Below, one piece after another: positions 26,709 to 36,653 of a stretch of DNA of 64,000 nucleotides. Both the position numbers and the translations under genes were made by a program. Each line of letters opens with the position of its first letter. The first letter of the stretch is position 1. The notes beneath the pieces were generated by a model, which saw nothing but the letters and a program-made list of their open reading frames with translations, had not been told where the DNA came from and ran no database searches. This stretch comes from an uncultured Rhodospirillales bacterium (lineage in GTDB: Bacteria > Pseudomonadota > Alphaproteobacteria > Acetobacterales > Acetobacteraceae): positions 124,001 through 188,000 of the forward strand of contig CAILMF010000026.1 in the NCBI GenBank assembly GCA_903835235.1. Direction: 5' to 3'.

Positions 26709-28024
26709 TGCGCCTGCTGATGATCAGCCACAACCACCCGACGCTGCAGCCCGGCGGCACCGAGGTGGTGGCCCGCACCCTGTTCCGCGAGCTGCGCGAC
26801 CAGCATGGCGTGGAAGGCATCTTCCTCGCCGCCGTTTCCCCGCCGCTGCGCAACCGCCACCCCGGCGCCATGCTCCAGGCGGTCAATGGCCATGACGACG
26901 AGATGCTGGCCTGGCTGGGCCATTTCGACCGATTCTTCCTGAACCAGCTGGATACCCACGGGCTGGACGCGCTGGCCCCGCTGATCGAACAGGCCCGGCC
27001 GGACATCATCCATATCCACCACCCCCTGCTGTTCGGGGTGGAGACGGTGGACCTGCTGCGCCGCTGCGCCCCGCAGGCGAAGCTGGTGTTCACCGCGCAT
27101 GACTACTTCGCGCTCTGCGCCCATGAGGGCGAGCTGCTGACGGATGACGAGCGGCTCTGCCCCGGCCCGACGCTGGACCGCTGCCGCCGCTGCTTCCCCG
27201 GCCGCCCCGGCGCCGACTTCGTCCTGCGCGACCTGGCCATCCGCGACACGCTGGGCACCGCCGACGCCATCCTGGTGCCCAGCGACTTCGCCCATGCCAG
27301 GTTCATCGCCGCCGGCTGGCCGGCCGAGCGCCTGGCGGTGATGCGCAACGGCATCGTCGACTCGCCCAGCGCCCCGCTGCGCCCCAGCCCGGATGGCCGG
27401 CGCGACCGATTCGGCTTCTTCGGCCACATCAACCGCATCAAGGGCGCCCGGGTATTGCTGCAGGCCTCGGCGCTGCTGTCGGCCCAAGGGTTGGCGCATC
27501 GCGTCACCCTGCATGGCGGCACCGCCTACCAGCCGGAAGCGTTGATCGCCGGCTTCCGCGCCGACCTGGCCGCAGCCCCGGCCGCCCGCCACATCAGCCA
27601 GTACGAAGCCGCGCAACTGCCGGCGCTGATGGCCCAGGTGGATTGGGTCGTGATGCCGAGCATCTGGGTGGAAAACGCCCCGCTGGTGCTGCTGGAGGCC
27701 TTCCAGCACGGTCGCCCGGCCATCTGCTCCGGCATCGGCGGCATGGCCGAGACGGTGCGCGACGGCGTCGACGGCCTGCACGCCCCGGCCAATGACCCGC
27801 AGGGCCTGGCCGATGTCATGCGCGCCGCGGTGGAAACCGCGGGGCTGTGGGACCGGCTGCGCAAGGGCATCGCCGCGCCGCGCAGCGTTGCCGCCATGAC
27901 CGCATCGCACCTGGCGCTGTACCGCCGGCTGCTGGGCCAGGAAGACGCCCCTGGCCCGGCCGCCGCGCCCCCGGCTCGCCCCGGCCGCCGCAAGGCCAGC
28001 GCCAAGGCCAGCGCCAAGGCCTGA
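26708..28024 (+). CDS. GT4-family glycosyltransferase
   Basis: 438 residues. MRLLMISHNHPTLQPGGTEV is the N-terminal nucleotide-sugar transferase entry of GT-B enzymes, followed by DIIHIHHPLLFG and KLVFTAHDYFALCAHEG. A Cys cluster (CPGPTLDRCRRCFPG) is typical of a subset of GT4 proteins. The donor-site E-x7-E-like region is PSIWVENAPLVLLEAFQHG. The C-terminal tail is Ala/Lys-rich (RRKASAKASAKA). Translationally coupled to the upstream GT2 gene. It probably helps build a surface or protein glycan. Confidence 0.87.
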   Translation: MRLLMISHNHPTLQPGGTEVVARTLFRELRDQHGVEGIFLAAVSPPLRNRHPGAMLQAVNGHDDEMLAWLGHFDRFFLNQLDTHGLDALAPLIEQARPDIIHIHHPLLFGVETVDLLRRCAPQAKLVFTAHDYFALCAHEGELLTDDERLCPGPTLDRCRRCFPGRPGADFVLRDLAIRDTLGTADAILVPSDFAHARFIAAGWPAERLAVMRNGIVDSPSAPLRPSPDGRRDRFGFFGHINRIKGARVLLQASALLSAQGLAHRVTLHGGTAYQPEALIAGFRADLAAAPAARHISQYEAAQLPALMAQVDWVVMPSIWVENAPLVLLEAFQHGRPAICSGIGGMAETVRDGVDGLHAPANDPQGLADVMRAAVETAGLWDRLRKGIAAPRSVAAMTASHLALYRRLLGQEDAPGPAAAPPARPGRRKASAKASAKA

Positions 28025-28075
28025 CATTCCCCCGACTGCGGCCTACATCAGGGAGACAGAACCGGAGGAGCCCCC

Positions 28076-29080
28076 ATGGCCGACACCAACCTGCAGATCC
28101 TGCTGAAGCGCCGCCCGCAGGGCGCGCCGGTGCCGGCGGATTTCGACATCGTCGAAACCCCGGTGCCGCAGCCCGGCCCCGGGGAGGTGCTGGTCCGCGC
28201 GACCTTCCTCTCGCTGGACCCCTACATGCGCGGCCGCATGAGCGACGGCAAAAGCTATTCCAAGCCGGTCGAACTCGGCGCCGTGATGGAAGCGCAGACC
28301 GCCGGCGAGGTGGTCGCCAGCAACTCCCCCGCCTTCAAGCCCGGCGACCAGGTGCTCGGCGGCTTCGGCTGGCAGCGGTATTCGGTCCGCCCGGCCGCCG
28401 CGCTGTTCCGCATGGGCGGCGATTCGGCCCCGCTCTCCGCCAGCCTCGGCGTGCTCGGCATGCCCGGCCTGACCGCCTGGAAGGGGCTTGAGGATATCGG
28501 CGAACCGCAGCCCGGCGAGACCGTGGTCGTCGGCGCGGCTTCCGGCGCGGTCGGCCAGGTGGTCGGCCAGATCGCCAAGATCAGGGGCTGCCGGGTGGTC
28601 GGCGTGGCCGGCGGCCAGGACAAGTGCGACTGGGTGGTCAAGGAACTCGGCTTCGACGCCTGCATCGACCATCGCGGCGACCTGAAGGCGCAACTGACAG
28701 AAGCCTGCCCGGGCGGCATCGACGTGTACTGGGAAAACGTCGGTGGTGACCTGCAGGCCGCGGTAATGCCGCGGATGAACGACTTCGGCCGCGTCATCGT
28801 CTGCGGCCTGATCGCCGAATACAACGACACGGTGGCCCGCCCCGGCCCCAACCTGCGCCTGGCGCTGGTCAAGCGCCTGCGCATCCAGGGCTTCATCGTC
28901 TCGGACAAGGATGGCTGGGCGCGCTACCCCGGCTTCCGCCAGCAGATGCTGGCCTGGATGAACGAGGGCCGGATGAAGTTCCGCGAGGACATCGTGCATG
29001 GCCTGCGCAACGCGCCGGAAGCCTTCATCGGCCTGCTGAAGGGCAAGAACTTCGGCAAGCTGGTCATCGCCGTTGATTAG
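28076..29080 (+). CDS. NADP-dependent oxidoreductase, zinc-independent MDR family (CurA-like)
   Basis: 334 residues with CGGAGGAGCCCCC before the ATG. SLDPYMRGRM near residue 50, the nucleotide-binding VVVGAASGAVGQVVGQIAK, and GGIDVYWENVGGDLQAAV are hallmarks of the CurA/leukotriene B4 dehydrogenase/2-alkenal reductase group. It lacks the zinc-ligand set of alcohol dehydrogenases. It probably reduces alpha,beta-unsaturated carbonyls with NADPH. It follows the glycosyltransferase gene after 51 bases but is likely its own unit. Confidence 0.88.
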   Translation: MADTNLQILLKRRPQGAPVPADFDIVETPVPQPGPGEVLVRATFLSLDPYMRGRMSDGKSYSKPVELGAVMEAQTAGEVVASNSPAFKPGDQVLGGFGWQRYSVRPAAALFRMGGDSAPLSASLGVLGMPGLTAWKGLEDIGEPQPGETVVVGAASGAVGQVVGQIAKIRGCRVVGVAGGQDKCDWVVKELGFDACIDHRGDLKAQLTEACPGGIDVYWENVGGDLQAAVMPRMNDFGRVIVCGLIAEYNDTVARPGPNLRLALVKRLRIQGFIVSDKDGWARYPGFRQQMLAWMNEGRMKFREDIVHGLRNAPEAFIGLLKGKNFGKLVIAVD

Positions 29081-29081
29081 A

Positions 29082-29137
29082 GTGTGATCGTCGCAGGCGG
29101 AATCGCCGGAGACGTGAATCACACGACAAAACAAAGG
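29082..29137. repeat. Dispersed palindromic intergenic element, copy 1
   Basis: GTGTGAT (29082-29088) pairs with ATCACAC (29118-29124), enclosing GGAATCGCCGGAGACG, followed by GACAAAACAAAGG. About 38 bases of its 3' part match the element at 60506 at roughly 33 positions. Confidence 0.7.
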
Positions 29138-29206
29138 CTCTGGCCCTTTGACTGAGCAGGCAAATGACGCCGCCCCGGCGAAACCGCCCGGACGGCGCCT
29201 GCGCTG

Positions 29207-30001
29207 ATGGACGACCAGGCCCTGGCGGCGGCGCTCGGCGGGTGCCGCCCCCTGCTCTGCTACGGCCTGCTGGGGGAGGTGATGGCCCGCCTGCGCCCGG
29301 TTGGGCTGGACTACATGGGCGCCCAGGCGGATTGGCTGCGCAGCCTGGGCCTGCCGGTGCAGGTGGTGGCGCTGCCCACCGCCGCCCCGGTGGCCGCCAA
29401 CGCCGCCCGACTCGCGGAAGTATTGGCGGGGGATGACCGCCCTGCCCTGCTGATCGCCCACAGCAAGGGCGGGCTGGAAGCCTTGGCCGCCCTGCTGACC
29501 CTCGGCGCCCGGGCGCGCTGCCGCGGCTTCATTGCGATCCAGTCGCCCTTCTTCGGCAGCCCGGTGGCGGATGCCATCTGCGCCCAGGCCGCGCTGCACC
29601 GCGCCGCCCACCACACGCTGCGCGCGCTGGGCATTGGCGATGGCGCGGCGCTGCGCGACCTGACCACCACCGCCCGCACCGCCTGGATGGCCGCGCATGC
29701 CGAGTCGATTGCCGCCCTGGTCCGCCGCCTGCCGGTGGTCGCGGTGGCCAGTGAACTCGGCAAGGCGCTGGACCTGCATGACCACGCCTACCTGGCGCTG
29801 TCCCGCTGGATGCGCCGGCGCGGCGCCGGCCCGAATGACGGGCTGGTGCCGGTGGACTCGGCCCGGCTGCCCGGCGCCCGCCAGGTGCTGCTGGCCGGCG
29901 GGCATCGCAGCCTGGTCGCCGAGGGCGGCAAGCGCGACCCCATCGGCGTGCTGCGCGACCTGCTCTGGCAGGTGGTCTATGCCGGGCAGAGCATGCCGTA
30001 G
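29207..30001 (+). CDS. Alpha/beta hydrolase, lipase-like
   Basis: 264 residues. The nucleophile elbow is LLIAHSKGGLEAL; a likely acidic residue lies in GPNDGLVPVDSA and the catalytic His in LLAGGHRSLVAEG. The PNDGLVPVDSA loop resembles that of secreted triacylglycerol lipases/PGAP1-like hydrolases, but no signal peptide is seen, so it is probably cytoplasmic. The substrate is unknown. The ATG is preceded by GGCGCCTGCGCTG without a clear ribosome site, so the start is moderately sure. Confidence 0.75.
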   Translation: MDDQALAAALGGCRPLLCYGLLGEVMARLRPVGLDYMGAQADWLRSLGLPVQVVALPTAAPVAANAARLAEVLAGDDRPALLIAHSKGGLEALAALLTLGARARCRGFIAIQSPFFGSPVADAICAQAALHRAAHHTLRALGIGDGAALRDLTTTARTAWMAAHAESIAALVRRLPVVAVASELGKALDLHDHAYLALSRWMRRRGAGPNDGLVPVDSARLPGARQVLLAGGHRSLVAEGGKRDPIGVLRDLLWQVVYAGQSMP

Positions 30002-30036
30002 CGCCGGGAGCAGTCCCGGCCCGGCCCGGGGCGGCC

Positions 30037-30747
30037 CTATTCCGCCGCCACTTCCACCAGCACCAGTTCCGCATCCTCCTGCGCGGTGATCTCCAGCGCG
30101 GATTCGTCGCGGATCGCCGCGCCGTCGCGGGTGTGCAGCGCCACGCCGTTCACCGTCACCGCGCCGGTCGCCGGCACCAGGTAGGCCGCCCGCCCGGCCG
30201 CGATGGGCTGCACCAGCGTCTGCCCGGCCTTCAGCGTGGCCGCCATCACCGCGGCATCCGCGTACAGAGGCAGCGCGCCCTTTTCCTCGTCGCCCGGCCG
30301 GCCACCGGCCAGCACCTCGAACCCGGCCTCGCGCTGGTCCTTGGGGAAGGACTTGGCGCCCCAGCGCGGCTTGGCCCCGCGCTGGTCGGTCTGAATCCAG
30401 ATCTGGAACAGCGTCGTGGTCTCGGCTTCCAGGTTGTACTCGGCGTGGACGATCCCGCTGCCGGCGGACATGATCTGCACGTCGCCGGCGGCGGTGCGGC
30501 CCTGGTTGCCCAGGTTGTCCTTGTGGGTGATCGCGCCCTTCCGCACGTAGGTCACGATCTCCATGTCGCGGTGCGGATGCGGGTCGAAGCCGGTGCCGGC
30601 GGCGATCTCGTCATCATTCCAGACGCGCAGCTTGCCCCACTGCTCCCGCTTGGGGTCGTGGTAGCCGGCGAAGCTGAAGTGATGCTTGGCGTTCAGCCAA
30701 CCGTGGTTGGCGCCGCCGAGGGTATTGAAGGGTCGAACGTCGATCAT
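30037..30747 (-). CDS. Pirin family protein
   Basis: 236 residues, bicupin. The metal-binding motif of the N-terminal cupin is clear: DPHPHRDMEIVTYV, and GSGIVHAEYN supplies the later His and Glu. The N-terminus IDVRPFNTLGGANHGWLNAKHHFSF is the pirin signature. Bacterial pirins include quercetin 2,3-dioxygenases (YhhW) and regulators of central metabolism; the function here is not determined. Start chosen at the ATG giving MIDVRPF. Confidence 0.9.
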   Translation of the reverse strand: MIDVRPFNTLGGANHGWLNAKHHFSFAGYHDPKREQWGKLRVWNDDEIAAGTGFDPHPHRDMEIVTYVRKGAITHKDNLGNQGRTAAGDVQIMSAGSGIVHAEYNLEAETTTLFQIWIQTDQRGAKPRWGAKSFPKDQREAGFEVLAGGRPGDEEKGALPLYADAAVMAATLKAGQTLVQPIAAGRAAYLVPATGAVTVNGVALHTRDGAAIRDESALEITAQEDAELVLVEVAAE

Positions 30748-30977
30748 CGCTGATCTCCCATGCTCTGTTGGGCAGAGAGATAGGATGTCCGCGCCGGTTC
30801 CGCAGTACCGCCGGCGGGACGGTCGTCATTCATCCGGTGAATGAGCCAAGGGCGAATGGGTCCGGCCCTGCGGTCATCACCGGACAGGGCCCGATGAACC
30901 AACGCCGGTCATTCGGTATCGGCCTGGAATGCCCGGATCAGGACCGGGCATCACAACCTGCCCGGTTCAGCCCCGCC

Positions 30978-31856
30978 CTACCGGCACATCAGCACCGGCA
31001 CGTCGCTGTTCTCCAGCACATGCCGGGTCACGCCGCCCAGGATCAGCTGCCGCAGCCGGGAATGGCTGTAGGCGCCCATGGTCAGCAGGTCGGCGCCGAA
31101 GTCGCGCACCGCGCCCAGCATGCCCGCGCCAACTTCCTTGGTGATCGGCTTGAACAGCTTGGCCTCGGCCTTGATCTCGTGCCAACGCAGATAGGCCAGC
31201 ACGCCCTCCACCGCCGGGCCGCGGCGCTGGTATTCGTCGGCGTACAGAATCTGCACCGCCTCGGCGCGATGGAACCAGGGCAGCGCCGCCGCCAGCGCCG
31301 CGGCGCTCTCGGCGGTGCCGTTCCAGGCGTGGCAGATGCGCGTGCCGATGACCGGCGGCGCCTGGCGCGGCGCAATCAGCACCGGCCGGCCCGAATCGAA
31401 CAGCACGGCATGCAGCGCGTCCGAGGAGGAGACGTCCTCATCCGCTTCCGGGTGCGGCACCACCGCCATGTCGTAGAGACGCGACTGCTGCGCCACCACA
31501 TCCTCCTCGCGCCCGGCAATGCTCTCGAAGCTCAGCGTCGGGCCGTCGGTGCGCAGCGCGGTCTCGGCGCTGTTGGCCAGCGTCACCCCGCCGGAGCCGG
31601 CCATGAAGCGGTCGAACAACCCACGCACGCGGCCGGCGCGCTCGCCGCTCTCGCGTTCGGTCGCCGCCATCATCTCCTCGATCATGGCGCCGGACAGCCC
31701 CTCGCCGGCCAGCGGCGCCACGTCCCGGGCATCCACGCGCACATGCAGGCAATGCAGGTGCGCGTTCCAGATTCGGGCGACGATCAGGCCGGTTGCCAAC
31801 GCAGCTTCCCCCGCCGCGGTGCCGGTGAGGGGCAGCAGCAGACGACGATAGGCCAT
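30978..31856 (-). CDS. Universal stress protein with two Usp domains
   Basis: 292 residues. Two tandem Usp domains: the first (about 1-145) begins YRRLLLPLTGTAAGEAAL and lacks a full nucleotide loop; the second ends GAYSHSRLRQLILGG then VTRHVLENSDVPVLMCR, with the GxxxxxR/GG(V/S)T arrangement of ATP-binding UspA proteins. Probably a cytoplasmic stress-survival protein. It stands alone, 230 bases from the pirin gene. Confidence 0.88.
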   Translation of the reverse strand: MAYRRLLLPLTGTAAGEAALATGLIVARIWNAHLHCLHVRVDARDVAPLAGEGLSGAMIEEMMAATERESGERAGRVRGLFDRFMAGSGGVTLANSAETALRTDGPTLSFESIAGREEDVVAQQSRLYDMAVVPHPEADEDVSSSDALHAVLFDSGRPVLIAPRQAPPVIGTRICHAWNGTAESAAALAAALPWFHRAEAVQILYADEYQRRGPAVEGVLAYLRWHEIKAEAKLFKPITKEVGAGMLGAVRDFGADLLTMGAYSHSRLRQLILGGVTRHVLENSDVPVLMCR

Positions 31857-31951
31857 GGCGCGTCTCCCTTGTGGCGCGATTGTGGCAGTACCCTAGCGCA
31901 ATCCCAGCCGGGATGAACGGGTTTCTTGGCCGCGCCAGGCCCAGCCGCGCG

Positions 31952-33412
31952 TCACGCCTCCGGCGCGGCCAGCCCCAGCACGCCCAGCGCCGCCGGCAGC
32001 GCGTCGCCCGTCGCGTCCAGCACCGTCCAGTCCAGCGGCCCGGGGTCGCGCCCCGCCGCCGCCTCCAGTACCGGCACGGTCGCGTCCGAGGCATCGCCCT
32101 GCCGCGCCGCCACCCGCGCCCGCAGTACCGCCACCGGCGCGGTCAGCCACAGCCCGGTGAAGCCCGGCGCCAGCGCCGCCACCGCGTCGCGTTCCTCGGC
32201 CCGCAGGAAGGCGGCATCCGCCACCACCGAATGCCCGGCCGCCAGCGCCACCCGGGCCTGCGCGCCCAAGGCGGCGAAGACGGCAGCGCTGGCCGCCGGC
32301 GTATAGCTCTCGGCCGGCAGCCGCTGTTCCGGCGCCACCCCGGCCAGGCGTTTCCGCAGTTCGTCGCTGCGCAGCACCAGCGCGCCGGGCGCCGCGCCCA
32401 GCAAGGGTGCCAGCGCCCGGGCCAGCGTGGACTTGCCGGTGCCCTGCAAGCCCCCCACCGCCACCAGGCGCGGCGGCGGCGGCGCCAGCGCTTCCATGGC
32501 GTGCCGCATGTAGCGGCCGGGGTCGCGGCCCGGCACCGCCACCACATGGGCGCGGATCAGCGCCCGGGCGCTCAGCCACAGCGGCAGCGCCGCCACCAGC
32601 CCGACATCCCCGGTGCGCGCGACATAGCGGTTCAGCACCCGGTTGGCCGCCGCCCGCCCCTGCGTCACCCACAGGTCCAGCAGCAGGAAGGCCAGGTCGT
32701 AGCCGGTATCGATGATCGCCAGGTCCTCGTTGAACTCCAGCGCGTCGAACGGCGTCGCCCCGCCCTGCCACAGGCACAGGTTGCCCAGGTGCAGGTCGCC
32801 ATGGCAGCGCCGCACCTGCCCGGCGGCGGCCCGCGCCGCCAGCACCGGCGCCAGCCGCGCCAGCCATTCCAACGCCCGCGTCGCCCAGGCGGCGGTGCCG
32901 ACCACCCCGGCATGCTCGGCCGCTAGCAGGTTGCCCTCCAGCACGCGCCGCATCGCCGCCGGAGCATCCACCCCCGCCAGCGGCGGCAACGCGGCATGCA
33001 TCTCCGCCACCTTGTCGCCCAGCTGGTCCAGCAGCGCCGGCGTCAGCGCGCCACGCGCCGCCATCTCGTCCAGGAAGTCCCCGGCCGGCACCGGCGCCAT
33101 GCGCAGCACCCAGTCCACCACCTGGCCCGGCCCGCCCAGCGCCAGCGCGCCATCCGCGGCGCGCACCACCGGCGCCACGCCGCGATAGATCCCCGGCGCA
33201 AAGCCCTGGTTCAGCTCCAGCTCGCGCCGGATGAAGCGTTCCCGCGCCGCCAGGGTCGAGAAGTCGAGAAACTCCAGCGCCACCGCCTTCTTCAGCTTCA
33301 GCACCTCATCCGGCCCGACGAAGACCGCGGAGATATGCGTCTCGATCGGCCGCGCCCCGGTCAGCCGCCCCAGCAGCGCGGCAACCTCGGCCTGCTGCGC
33401 GGGGATGCTCAC
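31952..33412 (-). CDS. Bifunctional APH-like kinase / P-loop ATPase protein
   Basis: 486 residues from a GTG start that overlaps the pdxH stop (GTGA). The N-terminal two thirds are aminoglycoside-phosphotransferase-like: [16 protein letters not shown] is the catalytic loop and [19 protein letters not shown] carries the Mg-binding Asp. The C-terminal part (about 320-486) is a zeta-toxin/adenylylsulfate-kinase-type P-loop domain with Walker [11 protein letters not shown]. This fused architecture is common in proteobacteria but its physiological substrate is unknown. Despite the APH fold it need not confer antibiotic resistance. Confidence 0.83.
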   Translation of the reverse strand: MSIPAQQAEVAALLGRLTGARPIETHISAVFVGPDEVLKLKKAVALEFLDFSTLAARERFIRRELELNQGFAPGIYRGVAPVVRAADGALALGGPGQVVDWVLRMAPVPAGDFLDEMAARGALTPALLDQLGDKVAEMHAALPPLAGVDAPAAMRRVLEGNLLAAEHAGVVGTAAWATRALEWLARLAPVLAARAAAGQVRRCHGDLHLGNLCLWQGGATPFDALEFNEDLAIIDTGYDLAFLLLDLWVTQGRAAANRVLNRYVARTGDVGLVAALPLWLSARALIRAHVVAVPGRDPGRYMRHAMEALAPPPPRLVAVGGLQGTGKSTLARALAPLLGAAPGALVLRSDELRKRLAGVAPEQRLPAESYTPAASAAVFAALGAQARVALAAGHSVVADAAFLRAEERDAVAALAPGFTGLWLTAPVAVLRARVAARQGDASDATVPVLEAAAGRDPGPLDWTVLDATGDALPAALGVLGLAAPEA

Positions 33413-34014
33413 GGGTACAGCGTCTCGGTCCGCCAGCCCTCGGAACCATCGCCCGCGGCGCCTGCGCCGACCCGCACGAACACGTTCCGCTCATGCAGGC
33501 GGAACGGCATGTCCTGCCAGAACTCGATCCGCTCAGGCAGCACCCGGAAGCCGGACCAGAATTCCGGCCGCGGGATCTCGCCCAGCCCGAATTTCAGCGT
33601 GAACTCCGCCACCCGCTTTTCCAGCGCAAAGCGCCCTTCCAGCGGGCGGCTCTGCTGGCTGGCCCAGGCGCCGATGCGCGACGACCGGTGCCGGCTGGCG
33701 TAATAGGCATCCGCCTCGGCCTGGCTCACCGGCTCCACCGGGCCTTCCACCCGCACGCTGCGCTGCAGGCTCTTCCAGTGGAAGCACAGCGCCGCATTCG
33801 GGTTGGCCGCCAGCTCGCCGCCCTTGCGGCTTTCCAGGTTGGTGTAGAACACGAAGCCACGGGGGTCGACGCCCTTCAGCAGCACCATCCGCGCGCTGGG
33901 CCGGCCATCCGGGGTGCTGGTCGCCAGGCAGACCGCATTGGGGTCGTTGACCTCGGATTTGCTGGCTTCCGCCATCCAGGCCTCGAAGCGGGCAAACGGA
34001 TCGGCTGCGGACAT
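33409..34014 (-). CDS. pdxH: Pyridoxamine 5'-phosphate oxidase
   Basis: 201 residues if the ATG giving [10 protein letters not shown] is used; GAGGAG lies 9 bases upstream, and another ATG two codons earlier is possible. FMN-binding segments are evident: [50 protein letters not shown], and [17 protein letters not shown]. The C-terminus RLHERNVF and ETLYP is typical. It oxidises pyridoxine/pyridoxamine phosphate to pyridoxal phosphate. It is divergent from fabI with about 100 bases between starts and coupled to the APH-like gene. Confidence 0.95.
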   Translation of the reverse strand: MSAADPFARFEAWMAEASKSEVNDPNAVCLATSTPDGRPSARMVLLKGVDPRGFVFYTNLESRKGGELAANPNAALCFHWKSLQRSVRVEGPVEPVSQAEADAYYASRHRSSRIGAWASQQSRPLEGRFALEKRVAEFTLKFGLGEIPRPEFWSGFRVLPERIEFWQDMPFRLHERNVFVRVGAGAAGDGSEGWRTETLYP

Positions 34015-34117
34015 CGCCATGCTCTCCTCGCGGGAACCAAGGGGTCGTCCCCCTTGCCCGGCGGGCGGGGGTGTGCCACCACGGCTGCGCCTCCGCAACC
34101 AGCCGGAAACGCCTAGC

Positions 34118-34963
34118 ATGCCCGAAGAATCGCCTCTTGTAGATCTGCCCAAGGGCACACTGATGCAGGGCAAGCGCGGCCTCATCATGGGCGTCGCGAA
34201 TGACCGTTCGCTGGCCTGGGGCATTGCCCGCGCCGTGGCCGCCCAGGGCGGCGAACTCGCCTTCAGCTACCAGGGCGAGGCACTGGAAAAGCGCGTCCGC
34301 CCGCTGGCCGACAGCATCGGCAGCAAGCTGGTGCTGCCCTGCGACGTCACCGACGACGCCAGCATGGACGCCACCTTCAACACGCTGGAAGCCGAATGGG
34401 GCGGGCTGGACTTCGTCGTCCACGCCATCGGCTACGCCAACAAGGAATACCTGCGCGGGCGATACCTGGACACGCCGCGCGACGTCTTCCTGCAGGCCAT
34501 GGACATCAGCTGCTATTCCTTCGCTGCCGTCGGCCAGCGCGCTGCCGCGCTGATGAAGAATGGCGGCAGCCTGCTGACGCTGACCTATCTCGGCGCCGAA
34601 CGTGTCACCCCGCATTACAACGTGATGGGCGTGGCCAAGGCGGCGCTGGAAGCCAGCGTGCGCTACATGGCGGCCGATGTCGGCGGCCGCGGCATCCGCG
34701 TCAACGCCATCTCCGCCGGCCCGATCAAGACCCTGGCGGCCAGCGGCATCGGCGATTTCCGCTACATCCTGAAGTGGAACCAGCTGAACAGCCCGTTGCA
34801 GCGCAACGTCACCATCGAGGAAGTCGGCGGCAGCGGGTTGTACCTGCTCAGCGACCTCTCGGCCGGCGTGACCGGCGAAGTCCACCATGTGGACAGCGGC
34901 TACCACATCGTCGGCATGAAGGGCCTGGACGCGCCGGATATCAGCACCACCAACGACCGCTGA
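34118..34963 (+). CDS. fabI: Enoyl-[acyl-carrier-protein] reductase (NADH)
   Basis: 281 residues. [20 protein letters not shown] is the divergent FabI Rossmann entry, [13 protein letters not shown] and [20 protein letters not shown] hold the Tyr-x6-Lys catalytic pair, and [18 protein letters not shown] is the substrate loop. It catalyses the last reduction of each fatty-acid elongation cycle. The ATG at 34118 gives the usual family length with a short N-terminal extension ([12 protein letters not shown]). Confidence 0.96.
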   Translation: MPEESPLVDLPKGTLMQGKRGLIMGVANDRSLAWGIARAVAAQGGELAFSYQGEALEKRVRPLADSIGSKLVLPCDVTDDASMDATFNTLEAEWGGLDFVVHAIGYANKEYLRGRYLDTPRDVFLQAMDISCYSFAAVGQRAAALMKNGGSLLTLTYLGAERVTPHYNVMGVAKAALEASVRYMAADVGGRGIRVNAISAGPIKTLAASGIGDFRYILKWNQLNSPLQRNVTIEEVGGSGLYLLSDLSAGVTGEVHHVDSGYHIVGMKGLDAPDISTTNDR

Positions 34964-34971
34964 GCAGCGCT

Positions 34972-35445
34972 CTACGTGCCTAGGTCGGCCAGGATTTCAT
35001 GCCACTCAGAAACGGTCACCTCGACAGGAACGAAAACAGTCGTTCCAGTAATGTGCATCGCCGCCGATATGCCGCCTCGAATAGAACCCATCTCCTTATA
35101 TCTACGCCTGACCACCGCCCATCTTTCTGCTGCCGCATCGCGACTAACTGTCCTTGCCAGAGTTCCGAGGGGATGAATGTCGAATGGTAATATCCACGGC
35201 TCAGGCCAAATGTCCGTCTCGACAGCATCTAAATTGGGCTTAGTTATGAACTCGAACGGAATCGTAAATGATTGCAATGGATTACAATAAAGAACCCCGA
35301 AATCTCCAATGCGCACATTCTTCTGGGCTTTTGTACGACGGCTTTTTTGATTTGAATCCGAAGTGGTCGCTACAGCCCAGCGACAATGACGGAGCCCGAG
35401 CTGCACGTTTTCAATTGAACGCGACGCAAAGCAAAATAGGCGCAC
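34972..35445 (-). CDS. AT-rich, foreign-looking gene; possible EVE/PUA-like protein
   Basis: 157 residues from a GTG start with an excellent ribosome site (GGAGG, 7-base spacing). Base composition and codon use (ATA, TTA, AAT, AGA-type codons, AT-rich third positions) differ sharply from both neighbours. VRIGDFGVLYCNPLQSFTIP followed by DIWPEPWILPFDIHPLG resembles the EVE/YTH-like PUA fold, where a GDxxxxY strand is followed by a W-P...P segment; this is a weak similarity by eye. The gene is antisense to and sits between fabI and aroC. It was probably acquired horizontally. Confidence 0.6.
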   Translation of the reverse strand: MRLFCFASRSIENVQLGLRHCRWAVATTSDSNQKSRRTKAQKNVRIGDFGVLYCNPLQSFTIPFEFITKPNLDAVETDIWPEPWILPFDIHPLGTLARTVSRDAAAERWAVVRRRYKEMGSIRGGISAAMHITGTTVFVPVEVTVSEWHEILADLGT

Positions 35446-35546
35446 TGCTCACCCTCCAGCTTTGATTAGCTTTCGAAACCCGCCTAACAACGAGTTAGTC
35501 TGCGCAGTCACGCTAACGAACCCGTTTCGCCCTAGCTAGGTTAATC

Positions 35547-36653
35547 ATGTCGCACAACAGCTTCGGCCACCTGTTCCGGCTGACCACCTGGGGCGAGAGC
35601 CACGGCCCCGCCATCGGCGCGGTGGTGGATGGCTGCCCCGCCCGCATCGCGCTGACCGAGGCCGATATCCAGCCCTGGCTGGACCTGCGCCGCCCGGGGT
35701 CGTCGAAATTCGTCACCCAACGCCAGGAAGCCGACCAGGTCCGCATCCTCTCCGGCGTGTTCGAGGGCATGACCACCGGCACGCCGATCGCCCTGCACAT
35801 CGACAACACCGACCAGCGCAGCCGCGACTATGGCGAGATCGCCAACCGCTTCCGCCCCGGCCATGCGGATTTGGCCTATGAGCTGAAATACGGCATCCGC
35901 GACTACCGCGGCGGCGGGCGCTCCTCCGCGCGAGAGACCGCCATGCGCGTCGCCGGCGGCGCCGTGGCCCGCAAGGTGCTGGGACCGGATGTCCGCATCC
36001 GCGGCGCGCTGGTGCAAATGGGCGCCGACCGCATCGACCCCGCCGCCTGGGACTGGTCTGCGCTCGCGGAAAACGCCTTCTTCTGCCCGGACCGCGCCGC
36101 CGCCGCCCGCTGGGAGGAACAGCTGCTGGCCGTCCGCAAGTCAGGCTCCTCCATCGGCGCCGTCATCGAGGTGGTGGCCGAGGGCCTGCCCCCCGGCCTC
36201 GGCGCGCCGATCTACGGCAAGCTGGATGCCGATATCGCCAGCGCCCTGATGAGCATCAACGCGGTCAAGGGCGTGGAAATCGGCGACGGCTTCGCCAGTG
36301 CGGTACTCTCCGGCGAAGCCAATGCCGACGAAATGCGCATGAACCCGGATGGCAGCGTCCGCTTCCTGTCCAACCACGCCGGCGGCGTGCTGGGCGGCAT
36401 TTCCACCGGCCAGCCGGTGGTGGCGCGCTTCGCGGTCAAGCCCACCTCCTCCATCCTCACGCCGCGCCAATCCGTTGACCGCTTCGGCGCGGACACGGAA
36501 ATCCTCACCAAGGGACGCCACGACCCCTGTGTCGGCATCCGCGCCGTGCCGGTGGGGGAAGCCATGCTGGCCCTGGTGCTGGCCGACCACCTCCTGCGCC
36601 ACCGCGCGCAGAACCCGGACGCTCCGACAACCGCCCGCCTGCCGCGCAACTGA
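35547..36653 (+). CDS. aroC: Chorismate synthase
   Basis: 368 residues. The three chorismate synthase signatures are present: [19 protein letters not shown] near the N-terminus, RYGG-type segment as [20 protein letters not shown], and [19 protein letters not shown] near the end. FMN-dependent elimination of phosphate from EPSP to chorismate, last common step of aromatic amino-acid synthesis. The length is typical of proteobacterial AroC. Confidence 0.97.
   Translation: MSHNSFGHLFRLTTWGESHGPAIGAVVDGCPARIALTEADIQPWLDLRRPGSSKFVTQRQEADQVRILSGVFEGMTTGTPIALHIDNTDQRSRDYGEIANRFRPGHADLAYELKYGIRDYRGGGRSSARETAMRVAGGAVARKVLGPDVRIRGALVQMGADRIDPAAWDWSALAENAFFCPDRAAAARWEEQLLAVRKSGSSIGAVIEVVAEGLPPGLGAPIYGKLDADIASALMSINAVKGVEIGDGFASAVLSGEANADEMRMNPDGSVRFLSNHAGGVLGGISTGQPVVARFAVKPTSSILTPRQSVDRFGADTEILTKGRHDPCVGIRAVPVGEAMLALVLADHLLRHRAQNPDAPTTARLPRN

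Noticed and set aside
31952-33412. Aminoglycoside resistance gene
   Set aside because: The APH fold is fused to a P-loop domain in a common housekeeping-type architecture; nothing indicates drug modification.
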